A stretch of 64,000 bases of DNA from Variovorax paradoxus (GCF_902712855.1 NZ_LR743507.1:3768001-3832000); one strand, 5' to 3'; shown: positions 51,265 through 59,909, numbered from the stretch's first letter. Numbers and translations are program-made. Notes: generated from the sequence alone by a model not told the origin.

Positions 51265-51969
51265 ATGTCCGCATCGCCCATCGACGTCTATTCCTGGCCC
51301 ACGCCGAACGGCCACAAGGTTCACATCATGCTCGAGGAGTGCGGCCTGCCTTACCGCGCGCACCCCGTGAACATCGGCAAGGGCGAGCAGTTCGCACCCG
51401 AGTTCCTGCAGATCAGCCCCAACAACAAGATCCCTGCTCTCACCGATCCCGATGGACCGGATGGCAACCCGATCTCGCTTTTCGAGTCGGGCGCGATCCT
51501 TGTCTATCTTGCGGGCAAGACCGGCAAGTTCCTGCCCACCGGCGACCGCGAGCGCTACGACGTATTGCAGTGGCTCATGTTCCAGATGGGAAGCGTCGGC
51601 CCCATGCTCGGCCAGGCGCACCACTTCCGCCTGTACGCGCCGGAAAAGATCGCCTACGCCATCGACCGCTACAGCAACGAAGCCAAGCGCCTGTACGGCG
51701 TGATCGACAAGCAGCTCTCGAAGAACGAGTTCATCGCAGGCAAGACATATTCCATCGCCGACATCGCCGTCTTCCCGTGGCTGCGCAGTTGGGAAAACCA
51801 GGGCATCACGCTCACCGACTTCCCGCACCTGAAGGCCTGGTTCGATGGCATCGCCGCCCGCCCTGCGGTGCAGCGCGGCGTGAAGGTGCTCGCCGATCTG
51901 CGCAAGCCCCTGACTGGCGACAAGGAGCGCGAAGTTCTCTTCGGCAAGACGCAGTACGAAAAGCGCTGA
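51265..51969 (+). CDS. Glutathione S-transferase family protein, YfcG/YghU-like
   Basis: A 234-aa protein. N-terminal thioredoxin fold: IDVYSWPTPNGHKVHIMLEE with the TPNGxK motif, NNKIPALTDPDG with cis-Pro and LFESGAILVYLAGKTGKFLP. C-terminal helical domain: MLGQAHHFRLYAPEKIAYAI and YSIADIAVFPWLRSW. This T-P-N-G set is typical of the Nu-class disulfide-bond oxidoreductases. AAGGAG lies upstream of ATG 51265. Confidence 0.92.
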   Translation: MSASPIDVYSWPTPNGHKVHIMLEECGLPYRAHPVNIGKGEQFAPEFLQISPNNKIPALTDPDGPDGNPISLFESGAILVYLAGKTGKFLPTGDRERYDVLQWLMFQMGSVGPMLGQAHHFRLYAPEKIAYAIDRYSNEAKRLYGVIDKQLSKNEFIAGKTYSIADIAVFPWLRSWENQGITLTDFPHLKAWFDGIAARPAVQRGVKVLADLRKPLTGDKEREVLFGKTQYEKR

Positions 51970-52019
51970 AGAGAATTTTTCGGTAGCCCCAAATATCCGG
52001 GCTAGAATAGAAGGCTTGT

Positions 52020-52096
<77 letters not shown>

Positions 52097-52106
52097 TAGA
52101 AATCGT

Positions 52107-52149
52107 AATGCGGACAATCACTTACGTGGTTGTCCGCATTTTCGTTTTT
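52107..52149 (+). terminator. tRNA-Pro terminator
   Basis: AATGCGGACAA and TTGTCCGCATT, a perfect 11-bp stem, then TTCGTTTTT, 10 bp after the tRNA. Confidence 0.85.
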
Positions 52150-52197
52150 GAGCCTCGATTTCTAACGCGATGCGGCTTTTCTAACGGCGCGCACCAG

Positions 52198-52887
52198 TCA
52201 GGCCGCTACTGGCCCCGCGTCGAATAGCTCGAGCGCCGGCAGCTGCAGCAGCGCCCTCGCCTCCTCCATCGTCCCGGCAAGCCAGAGGTCGACGTCACCC
52301 GGTTCAATCGAGATCACGCTGCGCTTGTCCTGCAGTTCCATCGGAAGGGGCCTTTGTGTCGCCCCGTCAATCAGAGGCTTGTGCATCCTGCTCATCAATG
52401 GGTGAGCATTGGCGTTCAGCGTGATCATCGTGTAGCTCTCGTGCACCTCGCCCGTTGCCTTGTCAGTCCAGGTGTTCCACAGCCCGGCCAAACCCCACGG
52501 AGCGCCGTCGGCGCGGCGGAACTGCCACCACTGGTTTTTTCCGCTTTCCCAGTTCGGCTCGATGAAGCTGATGGCCGGAATGATGCAGCGCTGCCCGCGT
52601 TTCCATGGGTCTTTGTAGCTCGCCTTCGACTCCACCTCCTCGCCGCGCGCGTTGTTCGTCGAGTAGCTGAGCTTCGGTTCCTTTGCAAACCAGGGGATCA
52701 GGCCCCACTGCCCGACCACCAGCTCGCGCTCGTAGCCCGTCTCGTGGCGCGCGCGACGAATGAACGGCGCCTGCGACCGCGGGAAGACGTTGATGGGCGG
52801 AAGCAGCGGCCTGCGGCCGCGGCCCTCATGGATGCGCCAGAAGCGCTCCGCCTCCGCCGATTCGGGGGTCCGGTACTGGTTGCACAT
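52198..52887 (-). CDS. SRAP (SOS response-associated peptidase, YedK/HMCES) family protein
   Basis: A 229-aa protein with the catalytic Cys2 exposed after Met removal (MCNQYRTPE). WGLIPWFAKEPKL, STNNARGEEVESKASYKDPW, RCIIPAISFIEPN with the catalytic Glu, and HPLMSRMHK near the end with the conserved His are SRAP motifs. SRAP proteins form a thiazolidine bond with abasic sites in single-stranded DNA and protect them. The start is ATG 52887. Prophages and islands often carry such genes. Confidence 0.92.
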   Translation of the reverse strand: MCNQYRTPESAEAERFWRIHEGRGRRPLLPPINVFPRSQAPFIRRARHETGYERELVVGQWGLIPWFAKEPKLSYSTNNARGEEVESKASYKDPWKRGQRCIIPAISFIEPNWESGKNQWWQFRRADGAPWGLAGLWNTWTDKATGEVHESYTMITLNANAHPLMSRMHKPLIDGATQRPLPMELQDKRSVISIEPGDVDLWLAGTMEEARALLQLPALELFDAGPVAA

Positions 52888-52988
52888 GGGTTGTCCTTCC
52901 GCCCACATTCTGCGACATCGAGACCTGTTGACGAAGCTCCATGGCCGGAATAATACTGTATGCCCATCCAGTAATTTAGGAGTTCATC

Positions 52989-53474
52989 ATGCAGCCCCTT
53001 TCCTCCGAAATTCACGTCCCCAGCGCATCGCCAGACCAGCGCGGCATGGGAAAACCCACCGAAGTGCCCGACCTCGAGCTGGCGCGCATCATCGCCAGGA
53101 ACGACTGGGTGGGTCGCTACGTGGCCGAGCAGAACCGCCTCACGAATGGGCGCACCGATGCTGAAACCGACTTCACCGAAGGCATCGCGCTGTATCACGT
53201 CGTCGGCCACCGGCCGCCCGAGGACGTCTCGCGCCAGCACTTCAACTCTCTCACCGGCGCGGCCGACACGCTGACCAGCGCAGTGGCGAAGTTCAATGCG
53301 TTGGCAGTCGAGGTCGGCCTGGCAGCGCCCGGCGCCAAGCTGACGCGCGAGCAGCTCGCGTTCGCGCACGGCGTGGCCGAGCTGTGTGCCGCCGTTGGCG
53401 ACCACGTGCGCACCGTGCGCGACGGCAGCGCCGGCGATCTGATCCGCGCGAACTATGGCCCTGTGCCGTTCTGA
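52989..53474 (+). CDS. Protein of unknown function
   Basis: A 161-aa, mostly helical protein starting at ATG 52989 (MQPLSSEIHVPSASPDQRGM). Disordered N-terminal 35 residues, then two helical blocks (DWVGRYVAEQNRLTNGRTDA; TREQLAFAHGVAELCAAVGD). Transcribed away from the SRAP gene and followed 17 bp later by another small gene. Confidence 0.6.
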   Translation: MQPLSSEIHVPSASPDQRGMGKPTEVPDLELARIIARNDWVGRYVAEQNRLTNGRTDAETDFTEGIALYHVVGHRPPEDVSRQHFNSLTGAADTLTSAVAKFNALAVEVGLAAPGAKLTREQLAFAHGVAELCAAVGDHVRTVRDGSAGDLIRANYGPVPF

Positions 53475-53491
53475 GGGGTTGAGGTTGGAAC

Positions 53492-53923
53492 GTGGCGACC
53501 ATCGTCTTGTTGCGCAATCGTGGAGCCTGGAGAACGCGCAGCCAGGTGATGGGGCCGCCGCGCTTCGTCGGCGAGTTCGTCTTCGAGCCCGCCGACCCGC
53601 AGATGTGGGGTCGTACCATGCAGGCACGGCTCATCGACCCGGCGCGCCCAGACCACGACCTGTTGAACCCGCTACGCAATGCGCGGATCGTGCAGGCCCG
53701 TGAGGGCGGACAGTTCGTCAAAGGCATGGAGTACTTCCACCGCGGGGCGAAGAGCAAGCCCGAGGGCCGCCGGCAGCTTTGGTGGTGCATGTTCGAACTG
53801 GAGCGAGGGATGGCGGCACTGGCCCGCATGAATGCGCGCAGTTCCACTGGGTTCCACCCCAACGACGACGATGTCGACTCGTGGCCCGACCAAAAACCTG
53901 ACACGCCGACAATTCACTCATGA
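53492..53923 (+). CDS. Protein of unknown function
   Basis: A 143-aa basic protein with GTG start at 53492 (MATIVLLRNRGAWRTRSQVM). It contains many Arg and Trp and ends in an acidic DDDVDSWPDQ tail. The stop overlaps the start of the next gene (ATGA). No known domain. Confidence 0.55.
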   Translation: MATIVLLRNRGAWRTRSQVMGPPRFVGEFVFEPADPQMWGRTMQARLIDPARPDHDLLNPLRNARIVQAREGGQFVKGMEYFHRGAKSKPEGRRQLWWCMFELERGMAALARMNARSSTGFHPNDDDVDSWPDQKPDTPTIHS

Positions 53924-54147
53924 ACCAAGCCGACATCTTCCCCATCGAGACCACCATCCTCTACACGCCAGCCTGGTACAGCGACGACGCGCGCGAGGAG
54001 CAGGTCCTGCCGCTGGCGCCTGGCCACTACAAGGTCACGCCGGGTCAGGGTGCCGCGCGTTGGACTGTCACATCGCTGAAGGACGGCGAGACTGTGTACC
54101 GGGGTATCGGACCGGTCGAGATCAGGCGGGCACACCCCTCACGATAG
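53920..54147 (+). CDS. Small protein of unknown function
   Basis: A 75-aa protein (MNQADIFPIETTILYTPAWY), predicted mostly beta. Coupled by ATGA overlap to the previous gene; the three small plus-strand genes here form one likely operon. Confidence 0.55.
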   Translation: MNQADIFPIETTILYTPAWYSDDAREEQVLPLAPGHYKVTPGQGAARWTVTSLKDGETVYRGIGPVEIRRAHPSR

Positions 54148-54319
54148 GTGCGGAAAAACTGCTCCTCCGTCTTCGCGCCATTGAACTCTTGTCTGGCTAC
54201 CCGAAGGATGTGCGATCGGCGTACCGCCCTGCCAGCCGGGCACGGCAGATGCGACCAACAGCCGGAGTCGGTCAAGACGCGTCGGGTACCATGGTTGGTT
54301 TAGGTTGGAAGCGAACGAG

Positions 54320-54988
54320 ATGAAGAGAACTCGTGTGAAGATTTGCTGCATCGGCAACCCTGCGGAAGCTGAGATGGCCATCGCAGCGGGAGCGGATGCC
54401 TTGGGACTCGTGGCGGCGATGCCGTCTGGACCAGGGCCGATCTCCGATGAGGCGATCGCACGCATCGTTGCCGACGTTCCCCCTCCCACCGCGACGTTCT
54501 TGTTGACGTGTGAAATCGAGGCCCATGCAATCGCCGACCACGTGCGGCGAACGGGAGCGAACACAGTGCAGGTGGTCAATCACATCGACGCGCGGGAATC
54601 AGAGCGGCTGGCAGTTCTGCTGCCAACTATTCGACGAGTCCAGGTGCTGCACGTGGAGGACCATACCGTGCTCGACCTCGCCGACGCATACTCGCCATTT
54701 GTCCATGCTCTGCTTCTCGACTCCGGGCGTCCGTCAGCCGCTGTACCCGAGCTGGGCGGCACTGGACGCGTGCATGACTGGGCCATCAGCGCCGACCTGG
54801 TTCGGCGCAGCCCGAGGCCGGTTTTCCTAGCGGGCGGCTTGACCCCCGACAACGTCGGCACTGCCATCCGGGAGGTGCAACCATTCGGACTCGATCTTTG
54901 TTCGTCAGTCCGAACTCGCGGGCACTTGGACTCCGGCAAGCTGGCCACATTCATGGAGGCCGTGCGCCGCGCGGACGTGCCGTTGTGA
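54320..54988 (+). CDS. TrpF-like phosphoribosylanthranilate isomerase paralogue
   Basis: A 222-aa TIM-barrel protein. Family features: RTRVKICCIGNPAEAEMAIA (TrpF has KICGI; the active-site Cys follows KI), DALGLVAAMPSGPGPISDEA, HVEDHTVLDLADAYSPFVHA, VFLAGGLTPDNVGTAI and the C-terminal LDLCSSVRTRGHLDSGKLAT. The usual GVE-S-P-G motif is changed to CSSVRTRGHLDSGK. The start is ATG 54320. It lies among accessory genes, away from trp genes, so it may have a different role. Confidence 0.8.
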   Translation: MKRTRVKICCIGNPAEAEMAIAAGADALGLVAAMPSGPGPISDEAIARIVADVPPPTATFLLTCEIEAHAIADHVRRTGANTVQVVNHIDARESERLAVLLPTIRRVQVLHVEDHTVLDLADAYSPFVHALLLDSGRPSAAVPELGGTGRVHDWAISADLVRRSPRPVFLAGGLTPDNVGTAIREVQPFGLDLCSSVRTRGHLDSGKLATFMEAVRRADVPL

Positions 54989-55102
54989 CAGTAGCAGTAG
55001 CGCGCGCTTTAAGTCGACGACAGATATCGCAGCCGACTCTGCTTCGAGCAAAAGCACATTGCCAGCAGGATGCCTGCCTACTCGTTCACATTAGTTAGGG
55101 TG

Positions 55103-55576
55103 ATGAGCAACACTATTGAGATACGGGCTTTCTGTCCCGGGGAAGAGGCGGCACTTTTCAAAGTGCACTACTCGGCCATTCGTCGCATTGCGAGCCGGGA
55201 CTACTCGGCGGAGCAGATCCAAGCTTGGGCGCCTGAGGACCAGGACGCCGACTTGTGGGCCCAGCGTATGCGCGACATCAATCCATTCGTTGCCGAGTAC
55301 CGAGGAAAAATTGTCGGCTACGCGGATCTGCAATCGAACGGGTACATCGACCATTTCTTCGTGTCGGGCGAGTATCCACGCTTGGGAATCGGGTCAACGT
55401 TGATGCGCCACATTCTGGCGTCTGCATTGCAGCGGCGACTACCGTTGCTGTCATCGGATGTGAGCCGTACTGCCCAGCCGTTTTTCGAGCATTTCGGATT
55501 TGTCGTCGTGGAACAGCGACTCCCTCAGCGACGCGGCGTAACCCTGCCGAATGCGTTGATGCACCGTCGACTTTGA
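55103..55576 (+). CDS. GNAT family N-acetyltransferase
   Basis: A 157-aa protein starting at ATG 55103 (MSNTIEIRAF). IEIRAFCPGEEAALFKVHYS, FVAEYRGKIVGYADLQSNGY, DHFFVSGEYPRLGIGSTLMR (the acetyl-CoA R/Q-x2-G-x-G/A loop, here R-L-G-I-G) and PFFEHFGFVVVEQRL are GNAT. Substrate unknown. Confidence 0.88.
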   Translation: MSNTIEIRAFCPGEEAALFKVHYSAIRRIASRDYSAEQIQAWAPEDQDADLWAQRMRDINPFVAEYRGKIVGYADLQSNGYIDHFFVSGEYPRLGIGSTLMRHILASALQRRLPLLSSDVSRTAQPFFEHFGFVVVEQRLPQRRGVTLPNALMHRRL

Positions 55577-55776
55577 CAGTGCTTCGCTAAAGTCTGCTTT
55601 GGTCCCGAAGTTCCGGAAGTGACAACAAGGGTTACACGGCGCCGTCCCCTACAGTCACTTATGCGCATCCGCTCGTAACCTCACGCCCGAGATGCGGCTC
55701 TTTTCGCGGCACTGCCGCAATCCAAGCCCCGTGTTCGTACCAAGGGCTTTGGCCGCATCTCAACTAATTTGGGCCC

Positions 55777-55983
55777 CTATAGGTAGACCAAGTGATGGGG
55801 TGAAAATGGAACAGCTTTCAGTTCCCCATCGAAGCGTACCCGAACCCAGTCTCCGCTTGCGCCAGTGATTACGCCCGAGCGTCCTTTGTAAGACACACTC
55901 ATGCCCCGGCGGGCCGGCACGTCAAACCGGTGTCGGATATGCGCCAAAGAGTCAGGTTTGGTTGGGAAAGTGCTGGAAGCCAA
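55777..55983 (-). CDS. Small beta-rich protein of unknown function
   Basis: A 68-aa protein: basic N-terminus (SLAHIRHRFDVPARRGMSVS), then a compact strand-rich part (YKGRSGVITGASGDWVRVRF) that looks like a KOW/SH3-type barrel. It sits alone between a 200-bp spacer and a terminator. Confidence 0.55.
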   Translation of the reverse strand: MASSTFPTKPDSLAHIRHRFDVPARRGMSVSYKGRSGVITGASGDWVRVRFDGELKAVPFSPHHLVYL

Positions 55984-55985
55984 AG

Positions 55986-56013
55986 CAAAAAGAACCCAGC
56001 TAATAGCTGGGTT
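55986..56013 (-). terminator. Minus-strand terminator
   Basis: AACCCAGCTA-TT-AGCTGGGTT pairing followed by CTTTTT on the minus strand. No minus-strand gene is obvious directly to its right, so it may end a short or unrecognised transcript. Confidence 0.6.
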
Positions 56014-56310
56014 CGAATAAGTCTGCTGTCACACAGAAGGGCCGCGTTCGGATGGCGGGGAGAATAGGAGACGCGGCACTGACAATTTACGGCTCAAGGC
56101 CGCTGCTCCTTTGTCGGACAACGCCTAGCGCTGCAACACTCCGTAAGAGGGAAAACGCTCCTGCGGGCGCGCACTTGGACAGACGCACGGACGCACAGAG
56201 GGTGAGGTTTAGCAGCTCAGCAGCTGCGAGCGTGCAAAAGCATGCCGGATGCGACCAACAAGCCCTCCGGCAGCTGCTGTCTCAACTTGGCCTTGATCAA
56301 TAATTGCTGG
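56014..56310. other. Nearly 300-bp stretch without a supported gene
   Basis: A plus-strand frame at 56052-56303 is open but has no recognisable domain and no good ribosome-binding site. It could contain the BLUF gene promoter. Confidence 0.4.
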
Positions 56311-56721
56311 ATGTTGATCCGACTGATCTACCGGAGCGTGTCTAAGAATCCTTCAGGGTCGGACATCACCGACATCTTGGCGACTTCTCGGCGCAAGAAC
56401 CATGCTGTTGGGATCACGGGCGCACTTTGCCACCTCCGGGGTGCCTATATGCAGTACCTTGAAGGCGATGAGGCAGCTATTCACCACGTCATGGCCGCCA
56501 TCATTGAAGATCAACGACATTGCGGCCTTTCGGTCTTGGAATCGCGTTTCATTGCCGCACGCGCTTTTCCCCAATGGTCCATGGCCATGTTGACTTGGGA
56601 TTCGGAAATCGAAGCAACCCTGGGGCCCTTGGCCGACATGGGACTCTTTGGCATTTCGCCGGACAATGCGGCACCCACGTTTCGTTCGCTCAGCATGACC
56701 TCGCGCTGGGACCCGCTCTGA
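56311..56721 (+). CDS. BLUF-domain blue-light photosensor
   Basis: A 136-aa single BLUF domain with all flavin-site residues: Tyr7 in LIYRS, Asn30 in KNHAVGITGAL, Gln48 in GAYMQYLEG, then IIEDQRHCGLSVLESRFIAA, RAFPQWSMAM (Trp/Met switch region). BLUF proteins bind FAD and change conformation in blue light. No effector domain is attached; the partner must be another protein. The start is ATG 56311; the upstream frame does not encode BLUF. Confidence 0.9.
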   Translation: MLIRLIYRSVSKNPSGSDITDILATSRRKNHAVGITGALCHLRGAYMQYLEGDEAAIHHVMAAIIEDQRHCGLSVLESRFIAARAFPQWSMAMLTWDSEIEATLGPLADMGLFGISPDNAAPTFRSLSMTSRWDPL

Positions 56722-56736
56722 GCGCAACCGGCCTGC

Positions 56737-56961
56737 CTACTTGGAAGGGTATTTGCTAGAAACTGCCCTTTCCGAGTGCGGATAGGCCGCGCGTATCTCG
56801 ATCCAGTGAGTGCCAGCGCCGTAAATATCATTTGCCGCGCGGAGCACGATTTCCATCGTAGCCACTGTCTCCGAAGACGCCGGGACCCACTCGTTACTGA
56901 ATTGGACGACGTCCGTTTGATGGGAGACGCTTGGCTGCCAAGCGAGTCGGATCTCCTGCAT
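56737..56961 (-). CDS. Small protein of unknown function
   Basis: A 74-aa protein (MQEIRLAWQPSVSHQTDVVQ; WVPASSETVATMEIVLRAAN), beta-rich. It follows the next gene upstream at 11 bp; ATG 56991 would overlap it by 19 bp. Convergent with the BLUF gene. No family recognised. Confidence 0.5.
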   Translation of the reverse strand: MQEIRLAWQPSVSHQTDVVQFSNEWVPASSETVATMEIVLRAANDIYGAGTHWIEIRAAYPHSERAVSSKYPSK

Positions 56962-56972
56962 GCTAACCCCTC

Positions 56973-57389
56973 TTATCGCAACGGAACGCACAGCGCGAAA
57001 GTGCGCCGGACCACCTGGGTCGTCTCGCGTACCTTCATTTCGATCTGCGCGGCGTCACTTGCATCCCGCTCAGTGCGCTCTACCCACTCAACTGACTTTG
57101 CTCGTAGGAACTGGACCAGCGAAGCCGCGCTAGCGACTTGGCGACTAAGGGATAGCCTGCCCTGCAATGCTCCACAACAATGAATCTCGGACATACCCGA
57201 GACGCGGCCGTCGACCTCGAAAAGATGCGAGATCACGAATACCCACTGCCCCGCATGGCCGTGGCAAAAAACTTCGGCATCCATCTTTCTCCTCCGGCTT
57301 TTTAAACGTCGTATTACGATCGAGCCTGATGCAACTAGAGCGGCGACACCATACGCCGCCACGCTTTGCAGATCAAAGGGAAATGTCAT
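56973..57389 (-). CDS. Single-pass membrane protein of unknown function
   Basis: A 138-aa protein with an N-terminal transmembrane anchor (DLQSVAAYGVAALVASGSIV) and a basic stop-transfer (RRLKSRRRK), then a soluble region with MDAEVFCHGHAGQWVFVISH and a helical C-terminus. Probably one operon with the 74-aa gene. No known domain. Confidence 0.5.
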   Translation of the reverse strand: MTFPFDLQSVAAYGVAALVASGSIVIRRLKSRRRKMDAEVFCHGHAGQWVFVISHLFEVDGRVSGMSEIHCCGALQGRLSLSRQVASAASLVQFLRAKSVEWVERTERDASDAAQIEMKVRETTQVVRRTFALCVPLR

Positions 57390-57683
57390 GCGCAGGGTTT
57401 TTTGACGACCGGTCAGGACACCATATCCGGAGCCGAGTGGAGCCACTCATTCCGGAAACTGTTTCAACGCCTAACGGTTACTGACCGAAGAAAACCTGAC
57501 CACGAGACCGGCTACAACCTGCTCGTAGGCTTATCACGCGGGCCGAGCAACACCGCCAGGTTTTGATGGTCACTCACACTGCCAACCTTGCCGTGGCTTG
57601 CGATGCCGAGCAGGTCATCGTCTGCAGCATGGAGCGCGACGGCTCGAACCGTTGTGACGGCACGCCGAAAGACCGCGCCGCTA

Positions 57684-58352
57684 TCACTCCCGATCGGCAA
57701 GCATGTAACCGACCCCTCGCACTGTGTGCAGCAATTTTGTGTCGAATGGATCATCAAGCTTCTTTCGCAACCGGCGAACCGTTACTTCCAACGCATTGGA
57801 TTCGTTGTCCAAGCTTGTATGCCAGACACGCTGTGCCAGGGCCCCGCGAGAAACCGTTTTGCCTGCATGCTGCAAAAGCTCCGCTAGGAGGGCAAATTCG
57901 TTGGGCGAGAGTTTGATCGAGACCCCCTGGCGCGCGACTTGCCGGCGCAGGATGTCAACCTCAAGATCGGCGAGTCCCAGCCGACTGGTCTCCGGCGGCA
58001 TACGTCGCTCCAAAATCGCCTGCACGCGTACTTGGAGCGCTAGCTCAGAAAACGGCATGGCAAGATAGTCGCTCGCGCCTAGTTGCAGGCCTTTGAGGCG
58101 ATCTTCGACCTTGTCACGCGTCGTGATCATCAGCACAGGTGTCTGCTTGGAGCGTCGGATGGCTTGCAAGACAGTCAGATCGGGGCCCGCAAGGGCAACG
58201 TCCAGCAGCACGAGGGAGTAATTACCCTCAGTCGCCAAGTACCGTCCTTCCAAGCTGTCGCACGCGACGTCGATGGAATAGCCCAGCGCTGTTAGAGCTT
58301 TCTGTACGCTAACTAAGAGAAAGGGGTCATCTTCAATTAGCAGGATTCGCAT
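57684..58352 (-). CDS. OmpR/PhoB-family response regulator with altered receiver
   Basis: A 222-aa regulator. Receiver: LLIEDDPFLLVSVQKALTAL with acidic D8/D9, LVLLDVALAGPDLTVLQAI with D51, MITTRDK with T78, but SDYLAMPFSELALQVRV has Met99 where the conserved Lys of K-P-F should be (codon ATG instead of AAG). DNA-binding domain: KLSPNEFALLAELLQHAGKT and NALEVTVRRLRKKLDD. The start is ATG 58352. No histidine kinase is beside it. Phosphorylation-driven switching may be reduced or absent. Confidence 0.88.
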   Translation of the reverse strand: MRILLIEDDPFLLVSVQKALTALGYSIDVACDSLEGRYLATEGNYSLVLLDVALAGPDLTVLQAIRRSKQTPVLMITTRDKVEDRLKGLQLGASDYLAMPFSELALQVRVQAILERRMPPETSRLGLADLEVDILRRQVARQGVSIKLSPNEFALLAELLQHAGKTVSRGALAQRVWHTSLDNESNALEVTVRRLRKKLDDPFDTKLLHTVRGVGYMLADRE

Positions 58353-58574
58353 GGGATGCCCTCGGGTTGGCCCATTCTGCTCGTGTTGTACCTGGCGTTG
58401 GCGCTTGACTATGCCGCGAGGCACCGCAGCGGGATGCAGTGGGACGGCGTCGGGCGCCCCGCGTCTCATCCACGAAGATTCGATGTCGCATTGACGCAAG
58501 ATCAGTGTCGTTCCGCATCAGCCCGCTTCTGTGGGGTTCGTTTTCCTCGACGCTCCTCGATAACATTTCAGCCC

Positions 58575-58829
58575 ATGGCGACCTTGTACCTCACGATGAC
58601 CGATAAGCTCATCAGCCACTGGCGAGCGAACAACAACGTCTATCCGCAGAAGTTCGTGCTGTCGCCGGCATTGCGCGACGAGTATCTGCAGTGCTTGCGC
58701 ACGATGACGACCAACAGGGCGAAGACGATCACCGCGCCCGATCGGCACATGGGCGTGCTGATTGAAGTGGCGGAGAACACGCCGGGCGTGATGGTTGCAG
58801 CAGACGGCACTGAGGTGGTGCTGCAGTGA
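58575..58829 (+). CDS. Small protein of unknown function
   Basis: An 84-aa protein (MATLYLTMTDKLISHWRANN; KFVLSPALRDEYLQCLRTMT), mixed alpha/beta. The stop overlaps the GTG start of the next gene (GTGA), so they are coupled. No domain recognised. Confidence 0.6.
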   Translation: MATLYLTMTDKLISHWRANNNVYPQKFVLSPALRDEYLQCLRTMTTNRAKTITAPDRHMGVLIEVAENTPGVMVAADGTEVVLQ

Positions 58830-59140
58830 GCGCATCAGCACGCGAGCTGCTGGGGGCAGAGCTTGACCGCTGGGTGGCAAAGGCCGAAGGCAAGGCCGCG
58901 CCCTCTGGGTTCAGCCCGTCGACGGACTGGGCGGCCGGCGGCCCCATCATCGAACGGGAGGGCATTCACGTCGCGCCGATGCCCGCCAAGGGATCGACGT
59001 GGTGCGCCATCGCCGTGGGGCGCCTGCCGGTGCGTGCAGGTGGGGGCACCGGCGGAGGCTGGGTCGAAGGCCCGACGCCTCTTGCAGCCGCCATGCGGGC
59101 CTATGTAGTGGCTCGGTTCGGATACGACCTCAGCCAGTAG
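58826..59140 (+). CDS. NinX-like phage protein (DUF2591 type)
   Basis: A 104-aa protein with GTG start. The pattern LLGAELDRWVAKAEGKAAPS, FSPSTDWAAGGPIIEREGIH, and the C-terminal GPTPLAAAMRAYVVARFGYD resembles NinX-type proteins found in phage early regions. Function of these is unknown. Supports a prophage origin of this area. Confidence 0.65.
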   Translation: MSASARELLGAELDRWVAKAEGKAAPSGFSPSTDWAAGGPIIEREGIHVAPMPAKGSTWCAIAVGRLPVRAGGGTGGGWVEGPTPLAAAMRAYVVARFGYDLSQ

Positions 59141-59152
59141 CGCGGCTGAGCG

Positions 59153-59779
59153 TCACCTGCGCTTGAACCGCTCGGGCGGCACCGCGCCCTTCCGCTTGAC
59201 CTTCACCCAGTCCCTCGAACGGATGCCTGGCTCGTACACGCTGGCGGCGCGCTTGGCCACCAAGCCCTCGAGCTTCAGCGGGATCACCGCCTCTTCAAAA
59301 ATCCCGCCGGGCTGGTCCTCGAAATGCCGCACCACCAGGATCCCCGGCCGAGCCGGCTTGAACAGCCTCGCCAGCGCCGCCTTCCGCTGGACAAGCGGCT
59401 GCTGAGTGATGTCCTCTCCACGGAACACCAGCAGGTCGAAAACGCAATACACGACGGGCGAGGCACCCTCGTACCAGCGACGCCGACGCGCCCGGTCCTG
59501 CAGCTTGTCGAAGTCGCTTCGGCCCAGCTCGTCAAGCACGCACATCTCGCCGTCGACAACATACTGCCCGCCCTTCACGCTGGCCAGCGCCTGTGTGATC
59601 TCGGGAAACCATCGGGTCGCGTCGGCGCCGTTGCGACTCCGCAGCGATACCGTACCGCGCTCGAACTCTGCCGCCACACGGTAGCCGTCGAACTTGATCT
59701 CGTAGATCCAGCCCGGCTCGTCGAAGTCGAGCGGCCGCTCGTCGAGCAGCATGGGCGGGTAATCGGCAAGGCGCGGCAT
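59153..59779 (-). CDS. Minimal ATP-dependent DNA ligase-like protein (adenylation domain only)
   Basis: A 208-aa protein with the ligase nucleotidyltransferase motifs: I, EIKFDGYRV (K-x-D-G-x-R with the AMP-binding Lys); III, FDLLVFRGEDITQ; IV, LEGLVAKRA (E-G-L/V-x-x-K); V, RSRDWVKVKRKG. Related to the LigD polymerase-associated ligase, but the C-terminal OB-fold is absent, so the protein is about two-thirds of the minimal known size. It could be an RNA/DNA ligase needing a partner, or a remnant. Confidence 0.8.
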   Translation of the reverse strand: MPRLADYPPMLLDERPLDFDEPGWIYEIKFDGYRVAAEFERGTVSLRSRNGADATRWFPEITQALASVKGGQYVVDGEMCVLDELGRSDFDKLQDRARRRRWYEGASPVVYCVFDLLVFRGEDITQQPLVQRKAALARLFKPARPGILVVRHFEDQPGGIFEEAVIPLKLEGLVAKRAASVYEPGIRSRDWVKVKRKGAVPPERFKRR

Positions 59780-59909
59780 GGCTGGAAAGTCTCGCCGGCG
59801 TAGGAGAGTTGCTGTCAGCCGGAATCGCTTTTTGAGGATGGCCGGCCGCCCACCGCGGCGAGAACTTCAGGCAACGCTGGCGCGGTGCTGGCGCCAACAG
59901 GAGACCCGC

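Noticed and set aside
52150..52197. Repeated TTTCTAACG after tRNA-Pro as an island attachment site
   Set aside because: The short direct repeat (near 52157 and 52175) does not match the tRNA 3' end and both copies lie within 30 bp, so it does not mark an island boundary.
56052..56303. 83-aa plus-strand ORF upstream of the BLUF gene
   Set aside because: No RBS or domain; more likely spacer or promoter sequence.
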